This document shows positions 1 to 8,737 of a stretch of 64,000 nt of DNA, piece by piece. The stretch is from PALSA-505 sp036495485 (GTDB taxonomy: Bacteria > Actinomycetota > Actinomycetes > Streptosporangiales > Streptosporangiaceae): NCBI GenBank assembly GCA_036495485.1, contig DASXMU010000087.1:1-64000 (forward strand). Direction: 5' to 3'. The notes under the pieces were generated by a model. The model was not told the origin of the DNA. It did not search any database and saw nothing but the letters and a program-made list of their open reading frames with translations. The position numbers and the translations under genes were made by a program. How positions within the stretch are numbered: position 1 is the stretch's first letter; each line of letters opens with the position of its first letter.

Positions 1-370
1 GTTCCTGCTGAAGGACGCCAGCCGCGAGCAGCTCGCCGGGGCGGTGCGGACCGTGTCGGCCGGTGAGGCGCTGCTCGCCCCGGTCATCACCCGGCGGCTG
101 ATCGAGGACTTCTGCCGTGGGCCGATGCCCGGCACCCAGGCCGGTGCTGCGACCGCCCGGCTGAGCGAGCGGGAGCTGGAGGTCGTGCGGCTGGTCGCCA
201 GGGGGATGTCGAACGCCGAGATCGCCGCCAGGCTGTTCCTGAGCGAGGCGACCATCAAGAGCCATGTGGCCCGCGTCCTGGCCAAGCTGGACCTGCGGGA
301 CCGCGTGCAGATCGCGGTCTTCGCCTACGAGAACGGCATCGTCCGCCCCGGGCGCGGTGTCACCGGCTGA
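1..370 (+). CDS. LuxR-family (NarL-type) response regulator, C-terminal part
   Basis: The reading frame is open from base 2, so the N-terminus lies outside the window. The visible part begins FLLKDASREQL, which matches the last strand and helix of a response-regulator receiver domain (the K of FLLKD is the conserved receiver lysine). After a linker come LSERELEVVRLVARGMSN and ATIKSHVARVLAKL, the four-helix LuxR DNA-binding domain in its usual C-terminal place. NarL-type regulators are phosphorylated by HisKA_3 sensor kinases and activate or repress promoters; the partner kinase is probably upstream of the window. The phosphorylated aspartate cannot be seen. Confidence 0.93.
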   Translation, partial: FLLKDASREQLAGAVRTVSAGEALLAPVITRRLIEDFCRGPMPGTQAGAATARLSERELEVVRLVARGMSNAEIAARLFLSEATIKSHVARVLAKLDLRDRVQIAVFAYENGIVRPGRGVTG

Positions 371-436
371 CTGGCACCCCGCGCCGCTACGATCTGACTC
401 GTGGGCGGAACGCCTTCGCGTCAGGAGGGGTAAGCA

Positions 437-1522
437 GTGACCGCGCCGCATCATGGCCAGGCACCGCCGACCATCTACGATGTCGCGCGGCGGGCCGGTG
501 TGTCCATCGCCACCGTGTCCCGCGCGATCAACAACCTCGACGGGCTGCGCCCGGCCACCCGCGCCCGGGTGATGGCGGCCGTCGAGGAGCTCGGCTACAT
601 CCCGGACGCGACAGCGCGCAGCCTCAGCTCCGGCGCGCATGCCACCATTGGCTTCCTGTTCATCAGCCGCGCTCACGAGGCGTTCGTGACCGGACGGGCG
701 GCCGATGAGGACCACGAGGCCCTGCTCTTTGATCACGATGTCATCCGGGGCTCGATGTGGCGGGCCCAGCTCGAGGGGTACACGATGCTGATCGGCTACG
801 TCGACAGCCGGTCGGCGGCCAGCACGGCGCGGGAGATGCTGGGGCGTACCGATGGCATCGTGGTGGTCGACCGGGCGGTGGACGCCGAGACCCTCGCCTG
901 GCTGTCGCACCGCAAGCCGGTCGTCGCGCTCGCCTGGGAACATCCGATCGCAGACGAGACCGTGCTGCGCATCGACAACCGCGACTCCATGACCGAGCTC
1001 GTCCAGCACCTGACTGGGGGGCACGGTTACCGGCAGATCGGTGTCATCACCGGGCCGCCGTCGAGCCCGGACGCGGTCGAGCGGCTCGCCTGCGTGCACG
1101 AGGTCGCCAGGCAGGCGGGGGCCTCGGTGACCGAGATGGGCTGCGGCGACTACTCGGAAGCGTTCACCTCGCGGCTGGCCGAGGGCTGGCTGGCCAGCGG
1201 GGCCGAACTGCCCCGCGCCGTGATGTGCATGAACGACCAGATGGCCACCGGGCTGCTGAGCACGCTGGAGCGGCATGCGATCGCGGTGCCTGAGCAGTGC
1301 GCGGTCACCGGGTTCGACGACATCATCATCTCGCGCTACCTGCGCCCGGCGCTGACCACGGTCCGCCAGCCCGCCGAGGAGCTCGGCTCGCTGGCAGTCA
1401 TGACCATCCTCGACGCCCTGCACGGGCAGCAGAGCGGCACCCGCGACATCGTCCTGCACACCGAGGTCATGATCCGGCAAAGCTGCGGCTGCCCGCCGGA
1501 TCACCCACCGCCCTCCAGGTAG
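437..1522 (+). CDS. LacI-family transcriptional regulator
   Basis: 361 residues, the usual LacI length. The N-terminal helix-turn-helix with hinge is clear (TIYDVARRAGVSIATVSRAI, about residues 12-31). It is followed by a periplasmic-binding-protein-like sugar or effector domain ending in the typical GFDDIIISRYLRPALTTVRQP segment. A strong Shine-Dalgarno AGGAGGGG sits about 6 nt before the GTG start, and a TACGAT hexamer at about 390-395 could be its -10 element. The effector is unknown; the downstream peptidase, aminotransferase and hydrolase genes are possible targets, but no operator was identified. The C-terminus carries a CGCP motif. Confidence 0.93.
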   Translation: MTAPHHGQAPPTIYDVARRAGVSIATVSRAINNLDGLRPATRARVMAAVEELGYIPDATARSLSSGAHATIGFLFISRAHEAFVTGRAADEDHEALLFDHDVIRGSMWRAQLEGYTMLIGYVDSRSAASTAREMLGRTDGIVVVDRAVDAETLAWLSHRKPVVALAWEHPIADETVLRIDNRDSMTELVQHLTGGHGYRQIGVITGPPSSPDAVERLACVHEVARQAGASVTEMGCGDYSEAFTSRLAEGWLASGAELPRAVMCMNDQMATGLLSTLERHAIAVPEQCAVTGFDDIIISRYLRPALTTVRQPAEELGSLAVMTILDALHGQQSGTRDIVLHTEVMIRQSCGCPPDHPPPSR

Positions 1523-1897
1523 GCGGTGAGGGTATTTCTGAGGGCAGAATAAATGTCAGTAATCTGCGTGGATCTAAATGGCAGCACAGGGTTCGGGGAT
1601 GAGCCAGGGAATAAGCTACTTGTTATGGGCTCAACGGCGTGAATATCTGTCAGACGCGGGTGGCCATGCGGCTGTGCACCACGTGCCATCAGGCAGATCA
1701 GCAAGGTTAAGAATCAACCCGGCTCCAGGAGAGCATAATCACTGGAGCCAGGGTAGGCAGAAACAGTGCCCCGGGCGTAGGATTTTAGCTGACTGAATAT
1801 CTGTACCAGATTGCACTTGGCCGAGGTTTGCGGTGCGGGAAAGCCGCTGCGCTTCAGGGGACCAGAGCGATGCGGCTAATGTTCTAGCGGGAGAAGA
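1523..1897. other. 375-bp non-coding gap
   Basis: No convincing gene, hairpin terminator or known RNA motif is visible. Composition is less GC-rich than the flanking genes, consistent with a promoter region for the downstream membrane protein. The only clear signal is the GGGAGAAG Shine-Dalgarno immediately before base 1898. Confidence 0.5.
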
Positions 1898-2749
1898 ATG
1901 TCACAGATGACTTCTACTGACAAATTGCCACAACTGGCAGAAACCGTGCTTACTTCTGACCTGCCGCCCGGGTATCCGTTCCAGGGGCCGGGGCTGCTGG
2001 CCCGGGCGGCCCCGTTCGCGGTCGTCGCGGTGCTGGCCGAGGCCAGCCTGGCGCTCCCGCCCGGCCCCGTCTCACTAGGGGCAGTGGTGGCCAGCGCCGT
2101 GCTGCTGGCGGCGGTGCTGGCGGCGGTCGCGCTGCCCTGGTCACGGCTGCCGGCCTGGCTGCCGGTGCTCGTCCCACTGGCCTATACCGGCTCAGTGCTG
2201 GCGCTGAACCTGGCCGCGGGCACCACTTCGGGCGTGGGCATCGTCATCCTGATCCCGCTGATCTGGACTGCCCTGTTCCACGAGCGGTGGGAATCAGCCG
2301 TGATCGTGGCCGCGATCGTGGCCACTGAGGTGATCATCTCCCTGACGCCCACGGTGGTCCCGGCGGCGGTGCTGACCCGCCGGGTGCTGCTGTGGACCGC
2401 GCTCGGCGCGCTGATCTCCGTCGCGGCGCACGGCCTGCGGGACCGGATCCGGCGCGCCCAGCACAAGCAGGCCGCGCTGCAGAACCAGCTCCGGCAGCAC
2501 ACCGTCCTGGCCGACCGGGACCGGATCGCCGCCGACCTCCAGGACAAAGTCATCCAGAAGGTCTTCGCGGCCGGGCTCACCTTGCAAAGCGCCGCCACCC
2601 TGACCACCGAGCCGGAAGTGCGCAGCCGGGTTCAGGCATCCATGGATGACCTGGACGGGGTTCTGCGGATGCTCCGGGAGACGGTCTTCGGGCTGGCCCG
2701 CCAGCGACGCCCGGACTCAGCTGCACACCCGGGCGCCCCACTTCCATGA
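1898..2749 (+). CDS. Degenerate sensor-kinase-like membrane protein (HisKA_3 region only)
   Basis: 283 residues. Five or six hydrophobic segments fill residues about 35-180. Then comes a helical stretch like the dimerisation and phosphoacceptor domain of NarL/DevS-type kinases: DRDRIAADLQDKVIQKVFAAG at about 207-226. In active kinases this reads RDLHD-x-VIQ; here the histidine position is glutamine (Q215). The protein ends about 60 residues later, before any ATP-binding HATPase domain. It therefore cannot be a normal kinase. It may be a decayed gene, or a membrane protein that dimerises with or titrates another sensor. The LuxR regulator at the left edge is a plausible family partner. Start chosen by the GGGAGAAG ribosome site. 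Confidence 0.8.
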   Translation: MSQMTSTDKLPQLAETVLTSDLPPGYPFQGPGLLARAAPFAVVAVLAEASLALPPGPVSLGAVVASAVLLAAVLAAVALPWSRLPAWLPVLVPLAYTGSVLALNLAAGTTSGVGIVILIPLIWTALFHERWESAVIVAAIVATEVIISLTPTVVPAAVLTRRVLLWTALGALISVAAHGLRDRIRRAQHKQAALQNQLRQHTVLADRDRIAADLQDKVIQKVFAAGLTLQSAATLTTEPEVRSRVQASMDDLDGVLRMLRETVFGLARQRRPDSAAHPGAPLP

Positions 2750-2825
2750 CGCGGAACGGCTGGGGCTCCCCAGCCCGATGCCGGGGTATCTCACGGGCGA
2801 GGTGCGCGTGAGTGATCGTTCAGGT

Positions 2826-2863
2826 GGGCACCGTTCGGCGATTTCTTTCCAAAAATAATGAAA
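2826..2863 (-). repeat. Dispersed A-rich/CCGAACGG repeat, copy 1
   Basis: On the minus strand an A/T-rich run with GGAAAGAAA is followed directly by TCGCCGAACGGTGCCC. The same order recurs at 5584-5621 (+), 42509-42543 (-) and 60619-60674 (+). It lies in the gap between the kinase-like gene and the P1 peptidase and overlaps no recognisable gene. The rest of this 308-bp gap shows nothing else. Confidence 0.6.
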
Positions 2864-3057
2864 CGCACAGTTAGCGGGCAGGACAGCCGCGGCTGCCCGC
2901 CGGATCACCCGCCATCCTGACGGCCGCCCGCTGGGGCCGAGATGGCTTGCAAGGCCAGCAGCGCCACATGCAGGGACAGCCGGGACTCGGCGGACTCCCA
3001 GCGGGGCAAGGCATGGAACCTGCTGCACGCCGCCGTCGACGAGGAGGAATCCTGAGC

Positions 3058-4185
3058 ATGCCGGAACCGCATCTGGCCACCCCGGCCGGCAAGCCGCGCG
3101 CCCGCGCCCTTGGCATCCCGTTCGACGGGACTCCAGGCCAGTGGAACGCGATCACCGACGTGCCCGGCATCACGGTCGGCTACAAGACCCTGATCGAGGG
3201 CGAGTCGGTGCGGACCGGCGTGACGGCTATCCACCCGCGCGGTGCCGGCGGCACCGCCGATCCGGTCGCCGCGGGCTTCTTCTCGCTGAACGGCAACGGC
3301 GAGATGACCGGCGTCTCCTGGATCGAGGAGTCCGGCGCGTTCGCCGGGCCGGTCGTCATCACGAACACCCACGCCGTGGGCATAGCGCACGCCGCGGTCA
3401 TCGCCTGGCTCATCAGGGACCATCCCGAGACCGCCGAGGCGTGGCTGCTGCCGGTGGCGGCGGAGACCTACGACGGCTACCTCAACGATGCCAACGGGCA
3501 CCACGTCACCGAGGAGACCGGCATCGAGGCGCTTGCCAGCGCCCAGCCAGGCCCGGTCGAAGAGGGGTCGGTGGGCGGCGGCACCGGGATGAACTGCTAC
3601 CAGTTCAAGGGCGGATCGGGCACCGCGTCCCGGCTGGTCTCCCACGCCGGGGACGGCTACACGGTCGGCGTCTTCGTGCAGGCGAACTTCGGCCGCCGCG
3701 CCGAGCTGACGCTGGCCGGGGTTCCGCTGGGCAAGATGCTGGCCGGCGACAACCCGATGGCCGACGCCTTCGCCGCCCCGGCCGGGGCGGGCTCGGTGAT
3801 CGCGATCGTCGCCACCGACGCCCCGCTGATGCCGCCGCAGTGCAAGGCCCTGGCCCGCCGGGTCAGCCTGGGCCTGGCCAGGACCGGCACCTCGGGATCG
3901 CACTTCTCCGGGGATCTGTTCCTGGCCTTCTCCACCGCCAGCCCCGGCGCCATCAGGCTTGGCACGGTGAACATCGATGCCGGGGGCGGCTATGACCAGT
4001 TGCGGTTCATACCATGGGGTTGCCTGGATCCGTTCTACGAGGCCGTGGTGCAAGCCACCGAGGAGGCCGTGGCCAACGCGCTGGCCGCCAACGAGGACAT
4101 GACCGGACACCAGGGCCACCGCAGCCCGGCGCTGCCCAGGGACCGGGTCGCGGCCATATTCCGTGCCAGGGAGAGCTATGTCTGA
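3058..4185 (+). CDS. P1-family (DmpA/BapA-type) aminopeptidase
   Basis: 375 residues, the same length as Ochrobactrum DmpA. This Ntn-hydrolase family cleaves itself between a Gly and a Ser; the freed Ser N-terminus is the nucleophile and releases N-terminal amino acids, including D- and beta-amino acids in some members. Family motifs are present: AITDVPGITVGY near the start, TNTHAVG, GSVGGGTGMNCYQFKGGSGT, and the processing site GAG|SVIAIVATDAPL at Gly245-Ser246. GAGGAGGAAT lies 7 nt before the ATG and fixes the start. The 3' end overlaps the aminotransferase start by 8 nt, so the two are translationally coupled. Substrate preference (D-Ala, beta-Ala, dipeptide) cannot be read from sequence. 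Confidence 0.93.
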   Translation: MPEPHLATPAGKPRARALGIPFDGTPGQWNAITDVPGITVGYKTLIEGESVRTGVTAIHPRGAGGTADPVAAGFFSLNGNGEMTGVSWIEESGAFAGPVVITNTHAVGIAHAAVIAWLIRDHPETAEAWLLPVAAETYDGYLNDANGHHVTEETGIEALASAQPGPVEEGSVGGGTGMNCYQFKGGSGTASRLVSHAGDGYTVGVFVQANFGRRAELTLAGVPLGKMLAGDNPMADAFAAPAGAGSVIAIVATDAPLMPPQCKALARRVSLGLARTGTSGSHFSGDLFLAFSTASPGAIRLGTVNIDAGGGYDQLRFIPWGCLDPFYEAVVQATEEAVANALAANEDMTGHQGHRSPALPRDRVAAIFRARESYV

Positions 4186-5527
4186 CCACACCCCCGACCC
4201 GGCTCGCGGCGCCGAGGTCTTCGCGATGGACCGGGCGCACGTGTTCCACTCCTGGTCGGCCCAGCAGGCGCTCAGTCCGCTGCCCATCGCGGCGGCCGGG
4301 GGTTCCTGGGTCTGGGACTACGACGGCCGTCGCTACCTGGACTTCTCCAGCCAGCTCATCAACGTGAACATCGGGCACCAGCACCCCAAGGTGACCGCCG
4401 CGATCGCCGCCCAGGCAGCCCGGCTGACCACGCTGGCCCCGCAGCACGCCTGCGAGGTCAGGGGAGAGGCGGCCCGCCGGATCGCCACGCTGGCGCCCGA
4501 CGGGATGAGCAAGGTCTTCTTCACCAACGGCGGCGCCGACGCCAACGAGAACGCCATCAGGATGGCGCGGCTGCACACCGGCCGCAGCAAGGTGCTCAGC
4601 ACCTACCGCTCCTACCACGGCAACACCGGGGCCGCGATCAGCTCGACCGGCGACCCACGCCGCTGGCCGAACGAGTACGCCACCGGTCACGTGCACTTCT
4701 TCGGCCCCTACCTCTACCGGTCGCCGTTCTGGGCGCAGACGCCCGAGCAGGAGTGCGAGCGCGCGCTCCAGCATCTCGAGCAGGTCATCGAGTTCGAGGG
4801 CCCGGCCACCATCGCCGCCGTGCTGCTCGAGACCATCCCGGGCACCGCCGGGGTGCTGGTCCCGCCGCCCGGCTACCTGGCCGGGGTCCGCGAGCTGTGT
4901 GACCGCCACGGCATCGTCTACATCGCCGACGAGGTGATGTGCGGCTTCGGCCGGGCCGGGGACTGGTTCGCCTTCAAGGAGCACGGCGTGGTACCCGATC
5001 TCATCACCTTCGCCAAGGGTGTCAACTCCGGCTACGTCCCGGTCGGCGGCGTGATCATCTCGGACCAGATCGCGGCGACGTTCGGCGAGCGGGTATTCCC
5101 CGGCGGCCTGACCTACTCCGGTCACCCGCTGGCCTGCGCCGCCATCGTGGCCACCCTCGACGCGATGGCCGACGAGGGCATCCCGCAGCACGCCGCCATG
5201 ATCGGCGCCGACGTGCTCGGCCCCGGCCTGCGTGAGCTGGCCAGCGCGCACCCGGTCGTCGGTGAGGCCCGCGGCCTGGCCGTGTTCTGGGTGCTCGAGC
5301 TCGTCGCCAACCGCCAGACCCGAGAGCCGCTCGCCCCCTACGGCGGCTCGTCCGAGGCCATGAGCGTGCTGGCCGCCGAATGCCGGCGGCGCGGCCTGCT
5401 GGTGATCACGACCTTCAACCGCCTGGCCGTGGTCCCGCCGTGCACGGTCTCACCAGCCGAAGCCAAGGAGGGCCTGGCCCTGCTCGACGGGGTGCTTACC
5501 GTCGCCGATCGCTATTACCGGGGTTGA
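4178..5527 (+). CDS. Class III PLP-dependent aminotransferase (omega-transaminase type)
   Basis: 449 residues. All landmark features of fold-type I class III enzymes are visible: TNGGADANENAIRMAR (cofactor phosphate region), SYHGNT, the PLP-ring aspartate in IADEVMCGFGR (Asp251) and the Schiff-base lysine in FAKGVNSGYVPVGG (Lys280). The closest families by motif are the beta-alanine or taurine:pyruvate and omega-amino acid transaminases, which move an amino group from a distal amine to pyruvate or another keto acid. The ATG overlaps the end of the P1 peptidase, so both proteins are made from one mRNA. A linked job is plausible: the peptidase frees a beta- or omega-amino acid that this enzyme deaminates. 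That link is inference. Confidence 0.93.
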   Translation: MSDHTPDPARGAEVFAMDRAHVFHSWSAQQALSPLPIAAAGGSWVWDYDGRRYLDFSSQLINVNIGHQHPKVTAAIAAQAARLTTLAPQHACEVRGEAARRIATLAPDGMSKVFFTNGGADANENAIRMARLHTGRSKVLSTYRSYHGNTGAAISSTGDPRRWPNEYATGHVHFFGPYLYRSPFWAQTPEQECERALQHLEQVIEFEGPATIAAVLLETIPGTAGVLVPPPGYLAGVRELCDRHGIVYIADEVMCGFGRAGDWFAFKEHGVVPDLITFAKGVNSGYVPVGGVIISDQIAATFGERVFPGGLTYSGHPLACAAIVATLDAMADEGIPQHAAMIGADVLGPGLRELASAHPVVGEARGLAVFWVLELVANRQTREPLAPYGGSSEAMSVLAAECRRRGLLVITTFNRLAVVPPCTVSPAEAKEGLALLDGVLTVADRYYRG

Positions 5528-5583
5528 TTGTTTCGCCGTTCGGATGACCGTCTGTCTTCCAGGCTGAGGGCGTCTTGATCGGG

Positions 5584-5621
5584 TTTATGTGGAAAAGAAA
5601 GAAAACCCGCCGAACGGTGCC
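5584..5621 (+). repeat. Dispersed A-rich/CCGAACGG repeat, copy 2
   Basis: TTTATGTGGAAAAGAAAG followed by AAAACCCGCCGAACGGTGCC. It is the closest relative of copy 4 (42509-42543, minus), which reads TTTATACGGAAAGAAAG then AAGACCCGGACGGTGCC. It lies in the 297-bp spacer before the CocE-type hydrolase; no gene overlaps it. Confidence 0.65.
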
Positions 5622-5824
5622 ATGTTCAGCCTTCGCCCGGCCGCACAATGTCCACTCGCGCACCCGGCCAGGGATGATGATCGCGCCCGGCTGCCTGGCT
5701 GTGAACGCCTGACAGGTTGCGGCGGCGCTGCAGGTTGCGGGTTAGGTAGCCTGGCCGGTATTTCTTGGTAGCTTTCGGCTAGCCGATTGCGACCCACCGC
5801 CGCCCATCGCGAGGAGCCTGGCTG

Positions 5825-7498
5825 ATGAATCCGCTGTCCCAGATCGCCGGCCAGGTCGTTGACCGCATGATGGACCTGCCCGGTGTGGCCCAGCCCTACG
5901 TGCTGCGGCGCGATGTGCGGGTTCCCATGCCGGACGGCGTCGTCCTGCTCGGTGATCACTACCGGCCCGCCGGGCGCGACGAGCCGATGCCGGCGGTGCT
6001 GATCCGCTCGCCGTACGGCCGGGCGGGCACGTGGGGGATCCTGTTCGCCGCGCCGCTGGCCCGCCGGGGATTTCAGGTGTTCATCCAGAGCACGCGCGGG
6101 ACGTTCGGGTCGGGCGGGCAGTTCCGCCCGTTCCTGACCGAGCATGCCGACGGGCTGGCCACGGTCGCCTGGCTGCGCGAGCAGCCGTGGTGCGACGGCC
6201 GGGTGTCGACGACGGGCGGCAGCTACCTTGGGCACACGCAGTGGGCGGTCGCCCCGTACGCCGATCCGCCCCTGCGTTCGGTGTCCCTGACGGTCACCGC
6301 GGCGAAGTTCTCCAGCACCTTCTACCGGCACGGCGCGCCCAGCCTGCAGAACGCACTGGCCTGGACCGGGCTGATCGGCAGGCAGGAGCGTGGGGGCGGG
6401 CTCGGCGGACTCCCGAACCCGGTCCAGCAGGCCAGGCTGAAGCGGGCCTTCTGGCAGGTGCCGCTGCAGGCCGCCGACGTCACCGTCGCGGGTGCCCCGG
6501 TCGCCTTCTGGCGGGACTTCACCGAGCACGCCGCCCCGTCCGATGACTTCTGGGCGGTGGCCGACCACGATCACGCCGATCTGACCCGGCTCCCGCCGGT
6601 CAGCATGGTCACCGGCTGGTGGGACCTGTTCCTGGCCGAGCAGTTGCGGGACTACGCGGCGATCCGCGCGGCCGGCGTCACGGCCCGGCTCACCGTCGGG
6701 CCCTGGCTGCACGGCGACCCCGGCGAGCTCAAGGCCACCATGATCGAGGACGTCGCCTGGCTCGACCACCATCTCAACGACGGCCCGCTGCCGCCTGGCG
6801 CGCCGGTCCGGCTGTTCCTGCAGCAGGCGGGCGACTGGCTGGAGCTCGACGAGTGGCCGCCGCCTGCCACCGTTCCCACGGCCTTCTACCTGGGCGCGCA
6901 GGGCGGGCTGAGCCGCGAGGCTGCTTCCGGTGACGCCGCGCCCGCGACGTTCGTCTACAACCCAGCCGATCCGACGCCCTCGGCCGGCGGCCCGCTTTTG
7001 CAGCGGCCGGGGGGCATGCAGGTCGACAACGCGGCGATCGAGGCCAGGCCGGACGTGCTGACCTACACCAGCGATCCGCTGCCCGGCCCGCTGGACCTGG
7101 TGGGACCGGTCAGCGCCCGGATCTACCTGCGCACCGAGCGCAAGCATGCGGATCTGTTCGTCCGGGTCTGCGACGTCGATCTGAAGGGGGTCTCGCGCAA
7201 CATCGTGGACGGGATCCGGCGGCTCAGCCCGCAGAGCGTGCCAGCGCCCGACGTCCAGGCTGGCGACGACGGGATCCTGGCCGTGGACGTGGATCTGCAC
7301 CCGACGGCCTACCGGATGCAGGCCGGGCACCGGATCCGGGTGCAGGTGAGCGGGGGTGCTTTCCCGCGGTTCGCCCGCAACCTCGGCACTGGCGAGCCCT
7401 TTGGCTCGGCGACCAGGGGGCGGCGCTGCCGGTTCGAGATCTTCAGTGACGCGCGGTGCCAGGCGCACGTGCTGCTGCCGGTCCTGCCCGCGGGGTGA
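5825..7498 (+). CDS. CocE/NonD-family serine hydrolase (X-Pro dipeptidyl-peptidase-like)
   Basis: 557 residues, in the CocE/glutaryl-7-ACA acylase size range. An alpha/beta-hydrolase core with the S15 nucleophile motif TGGSYLGHTQW (Ser133), a probable acid in GWWDLF (Asp267) and base in GPWLHGD (His296) makes up the first 310 residues. A C-terminal jelly-roll domain (PLPGPLDLVGPVSARIYL onward) follows, as in this family. No signal peptide is evident. Members hydrolyse esters or amides such as cocaine, acyl-cephalosporins or dipeptides; the natural substrate here is unknown. GAGGAG before the ATG supports the start. It follows the peptidase and aminotransferase but is about 300 bp away. Confidence 0.9.
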   Translation: MNPLSQIAGQVVDRMMDLPGVAQPYVLRRDVRVPMPDGVVLLGDHYRPAGRDEPMPAVLIRSPYGRAGTWGILFAAPLARRGFQVFIQSTRGTFGSGGQFRPFLTEHADGLATVAWLREQPWCDGRVSTTGGSYLGHTQWAVAPYADPPLRSVSLTVTAAKFSSTFYRHGAPSLQNALAWTGLIGRQERGGGLGGLPNPVQQARLKRAFWQVPLQAADVTVAGAPVAFWRDFTEHAAPSDDFWAVADHDHADLTRLPPVSMVTGWWDLFLAEQLRDYAAIRAAGVTARLTVGPWLHGDPGELKATMIEDVAWLDHHLNDGPLPPGAPVRLFLQQAGDWLELDEWPPPATVPTAFYLGAQGGLSREAASGDAAPATFVYNPADPTPSAGGPLLQRPGGMQVDNAAIEARPDVLTYTSDPLPGPLDLVGPVSARIYLRTERKHADLFVRVCDVDLKGVSRNIVDGIRRLSPQSVPAPDVQAGDDGILAVDVDLHPTAYRMQAGHRIRVQVSGGAFPRFARNLGTGEPFGSATRGRRCRFEIFSDARCQAHVLLPVLPAG

Positions 7499-7505
7499 GC
7501 CGGGG

Positions 7506-8610
7506 TCAGTCGGCGGCCTTGGCGGTGCTGGCTTCCCACTTCTGCTCGATGTGGCCGAAGTGCCAGATGGCCAGGGCGACCGCCCAGGTGACCACAAACA
7601 CGCCGACGATGACGAACCCAGCCGTGTTGATGTTGAAGTTGGCCAGCCAGTGCCAGCCGCCGCCGCGCAGGTGGCCGTCCTGGGCCAGCAGCCCGAGGAC
7701 CTCCACCGCGCCGACGAACAGCGCGACGAACACCGAGAGCCCGGTGATGGTCAGGTTGTAGTAGACCTTCCGCACCGGGCGGGAGAACGCCCAGTCGTAG
7801 GCGAAGTTCATGAAGCAGCCGTCCGCCGTGTCGAACAGGCTCATCCCGGCGGCGAACAGGATCGGCAGCGACAGGATGGCGTAGAACGGCAGCCCGCTGA
7901 CCACCGCGCTGCCCGCCAGCACCAGCAGCGCCACCTCGCTGGCGGTGTCGAAGCCGAGGCCGAACAGGAAGCCGACCGGGTAGATCTTCCAGGACGTGTC
8001 CACCTTGCGGGCAAGCCCGCCGAGGAACCGGTTCATCAGGCCGCGCTTGGCGAGTTGCTCCTCCAGTTGCTCGTCGTCGTACTTGCCCGACCGCATCTCG
8101 CGGAACACCTTGAGGATGCTGGCCAGGATCACGATGTTCAGCCCGGCGATCAGGAACAGGAAGATCCCGGACACCAGGGTGCCGATGATGTTGGTGGTGT
8201 ACTGCAGGTGTGAGCTGGAGTTCTTCACCTGCTCGTCGAGGCTGCGGATGCCGAAGTTCAGCAGTATGGCCAGGACGAACACCACGCTGGAGTGGCCGAG
8301 GGAGAAGAAGAAGCCCACCGACAGCGGCCGCTTGCCCTCGCTGACCAGCTTGCGGGTGGTGTTGTCGATCGCCGCGATGTGATCGGCGTCGAACGCGTGC
8401 CGCATGCCAAGCGTGTAGGCCAGGGCGCCGGTGCCCACGCCGAAGGCCGTCGTCTTGCTGATGTGGTAGTGGCCGCCCAGCGCGGCGGTGAGCATCCCCC
8501 AGCCCAGCACGTGCAGGCCGATGATCGCGGCCACCATGCCCCCGGCTCCGGCCCATTCGCGCGGGGTCAGGCCGGCGCGGATCCTCGCCAGGCGTCCGCC
8601 CACGGCCATT
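7506..8610 (-). CDS. NiCoT-family nickel/cobalt permease (HoxN/NixA type)
   Basis: 367 residues with about eight membrane segments. The NiCoT signature in helix II is clear (HAFDADHIAAIDN, residues 71-83), followed by GFFFSLGHSSVVF in helix III and LGFDTASEVALL. These histidine/aspartate motifs carry high-affinity Ni2+ or Co2+ uptake. ATG 8610 is preferred over the in-frame GTG at 8615 because GGAGG sits 5 nt before it and the GTG falls inside the Shine-Dalgarno. A hydrophilic charged loop lies in the middle (FREMRSGKYDDEQLEEQ). The gene stands alone, so it may serve a nickel enzyme (urease, Ni-SOD, hydrogenase) encoded elsewhere. The Nur-like operator upstream points to nickel rather than cobalt. 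Confidence 0.94.
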
Positions 8611-8648
8611 GGCACCTCCCACCGGCTCGTCCGCTGCCGCCTCGGGCG

Positions 8649-8678
8649 AGTTTAGGTAACGTTGCCAAAAGGTTGCAA
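8649..8678 (-). promoter_or_regulatory. Promoter with Nur-like (nickel-responsive) operator
   Basis: Reading the minus strand, TTGCAA (-35) is followed by an 18-nt spacer and TAAACT (-10), about 40 nt before the permease start. Bases 8662-8678 read TTGCCA-N5-TTGCAA on the plus strand. This fits the published Streptomyces Nur box (tTGCaa-N5-ttGCAA) with one mismatch and covers the -35 and spacer, where a bound repressor would block RNA polymerase. The match and its position were seen; nickel control is inferred. Confidence 0.65.
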
Positions 8679-8737
8679 TAACAAATATCAGGTAATTACG
8701 TCCCTATGGCCTGCCTGGTCCGCCTGGCGAACCCGGC

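Noticed and set aside
2905..4287. Long open frame antisense to the P1 peptidase
   Set aside because: Repetitive Arg/Gly/Pro-rich translation without family features; a typical shadow of a GC-rich gene.
5585..7597. 670-codon frame antisense to the CocE hydrolase
   Set aside because: Low-complexity Arg/Pro/Gly translation; the opposite strand has a complete enzyme with catalytic motifs.
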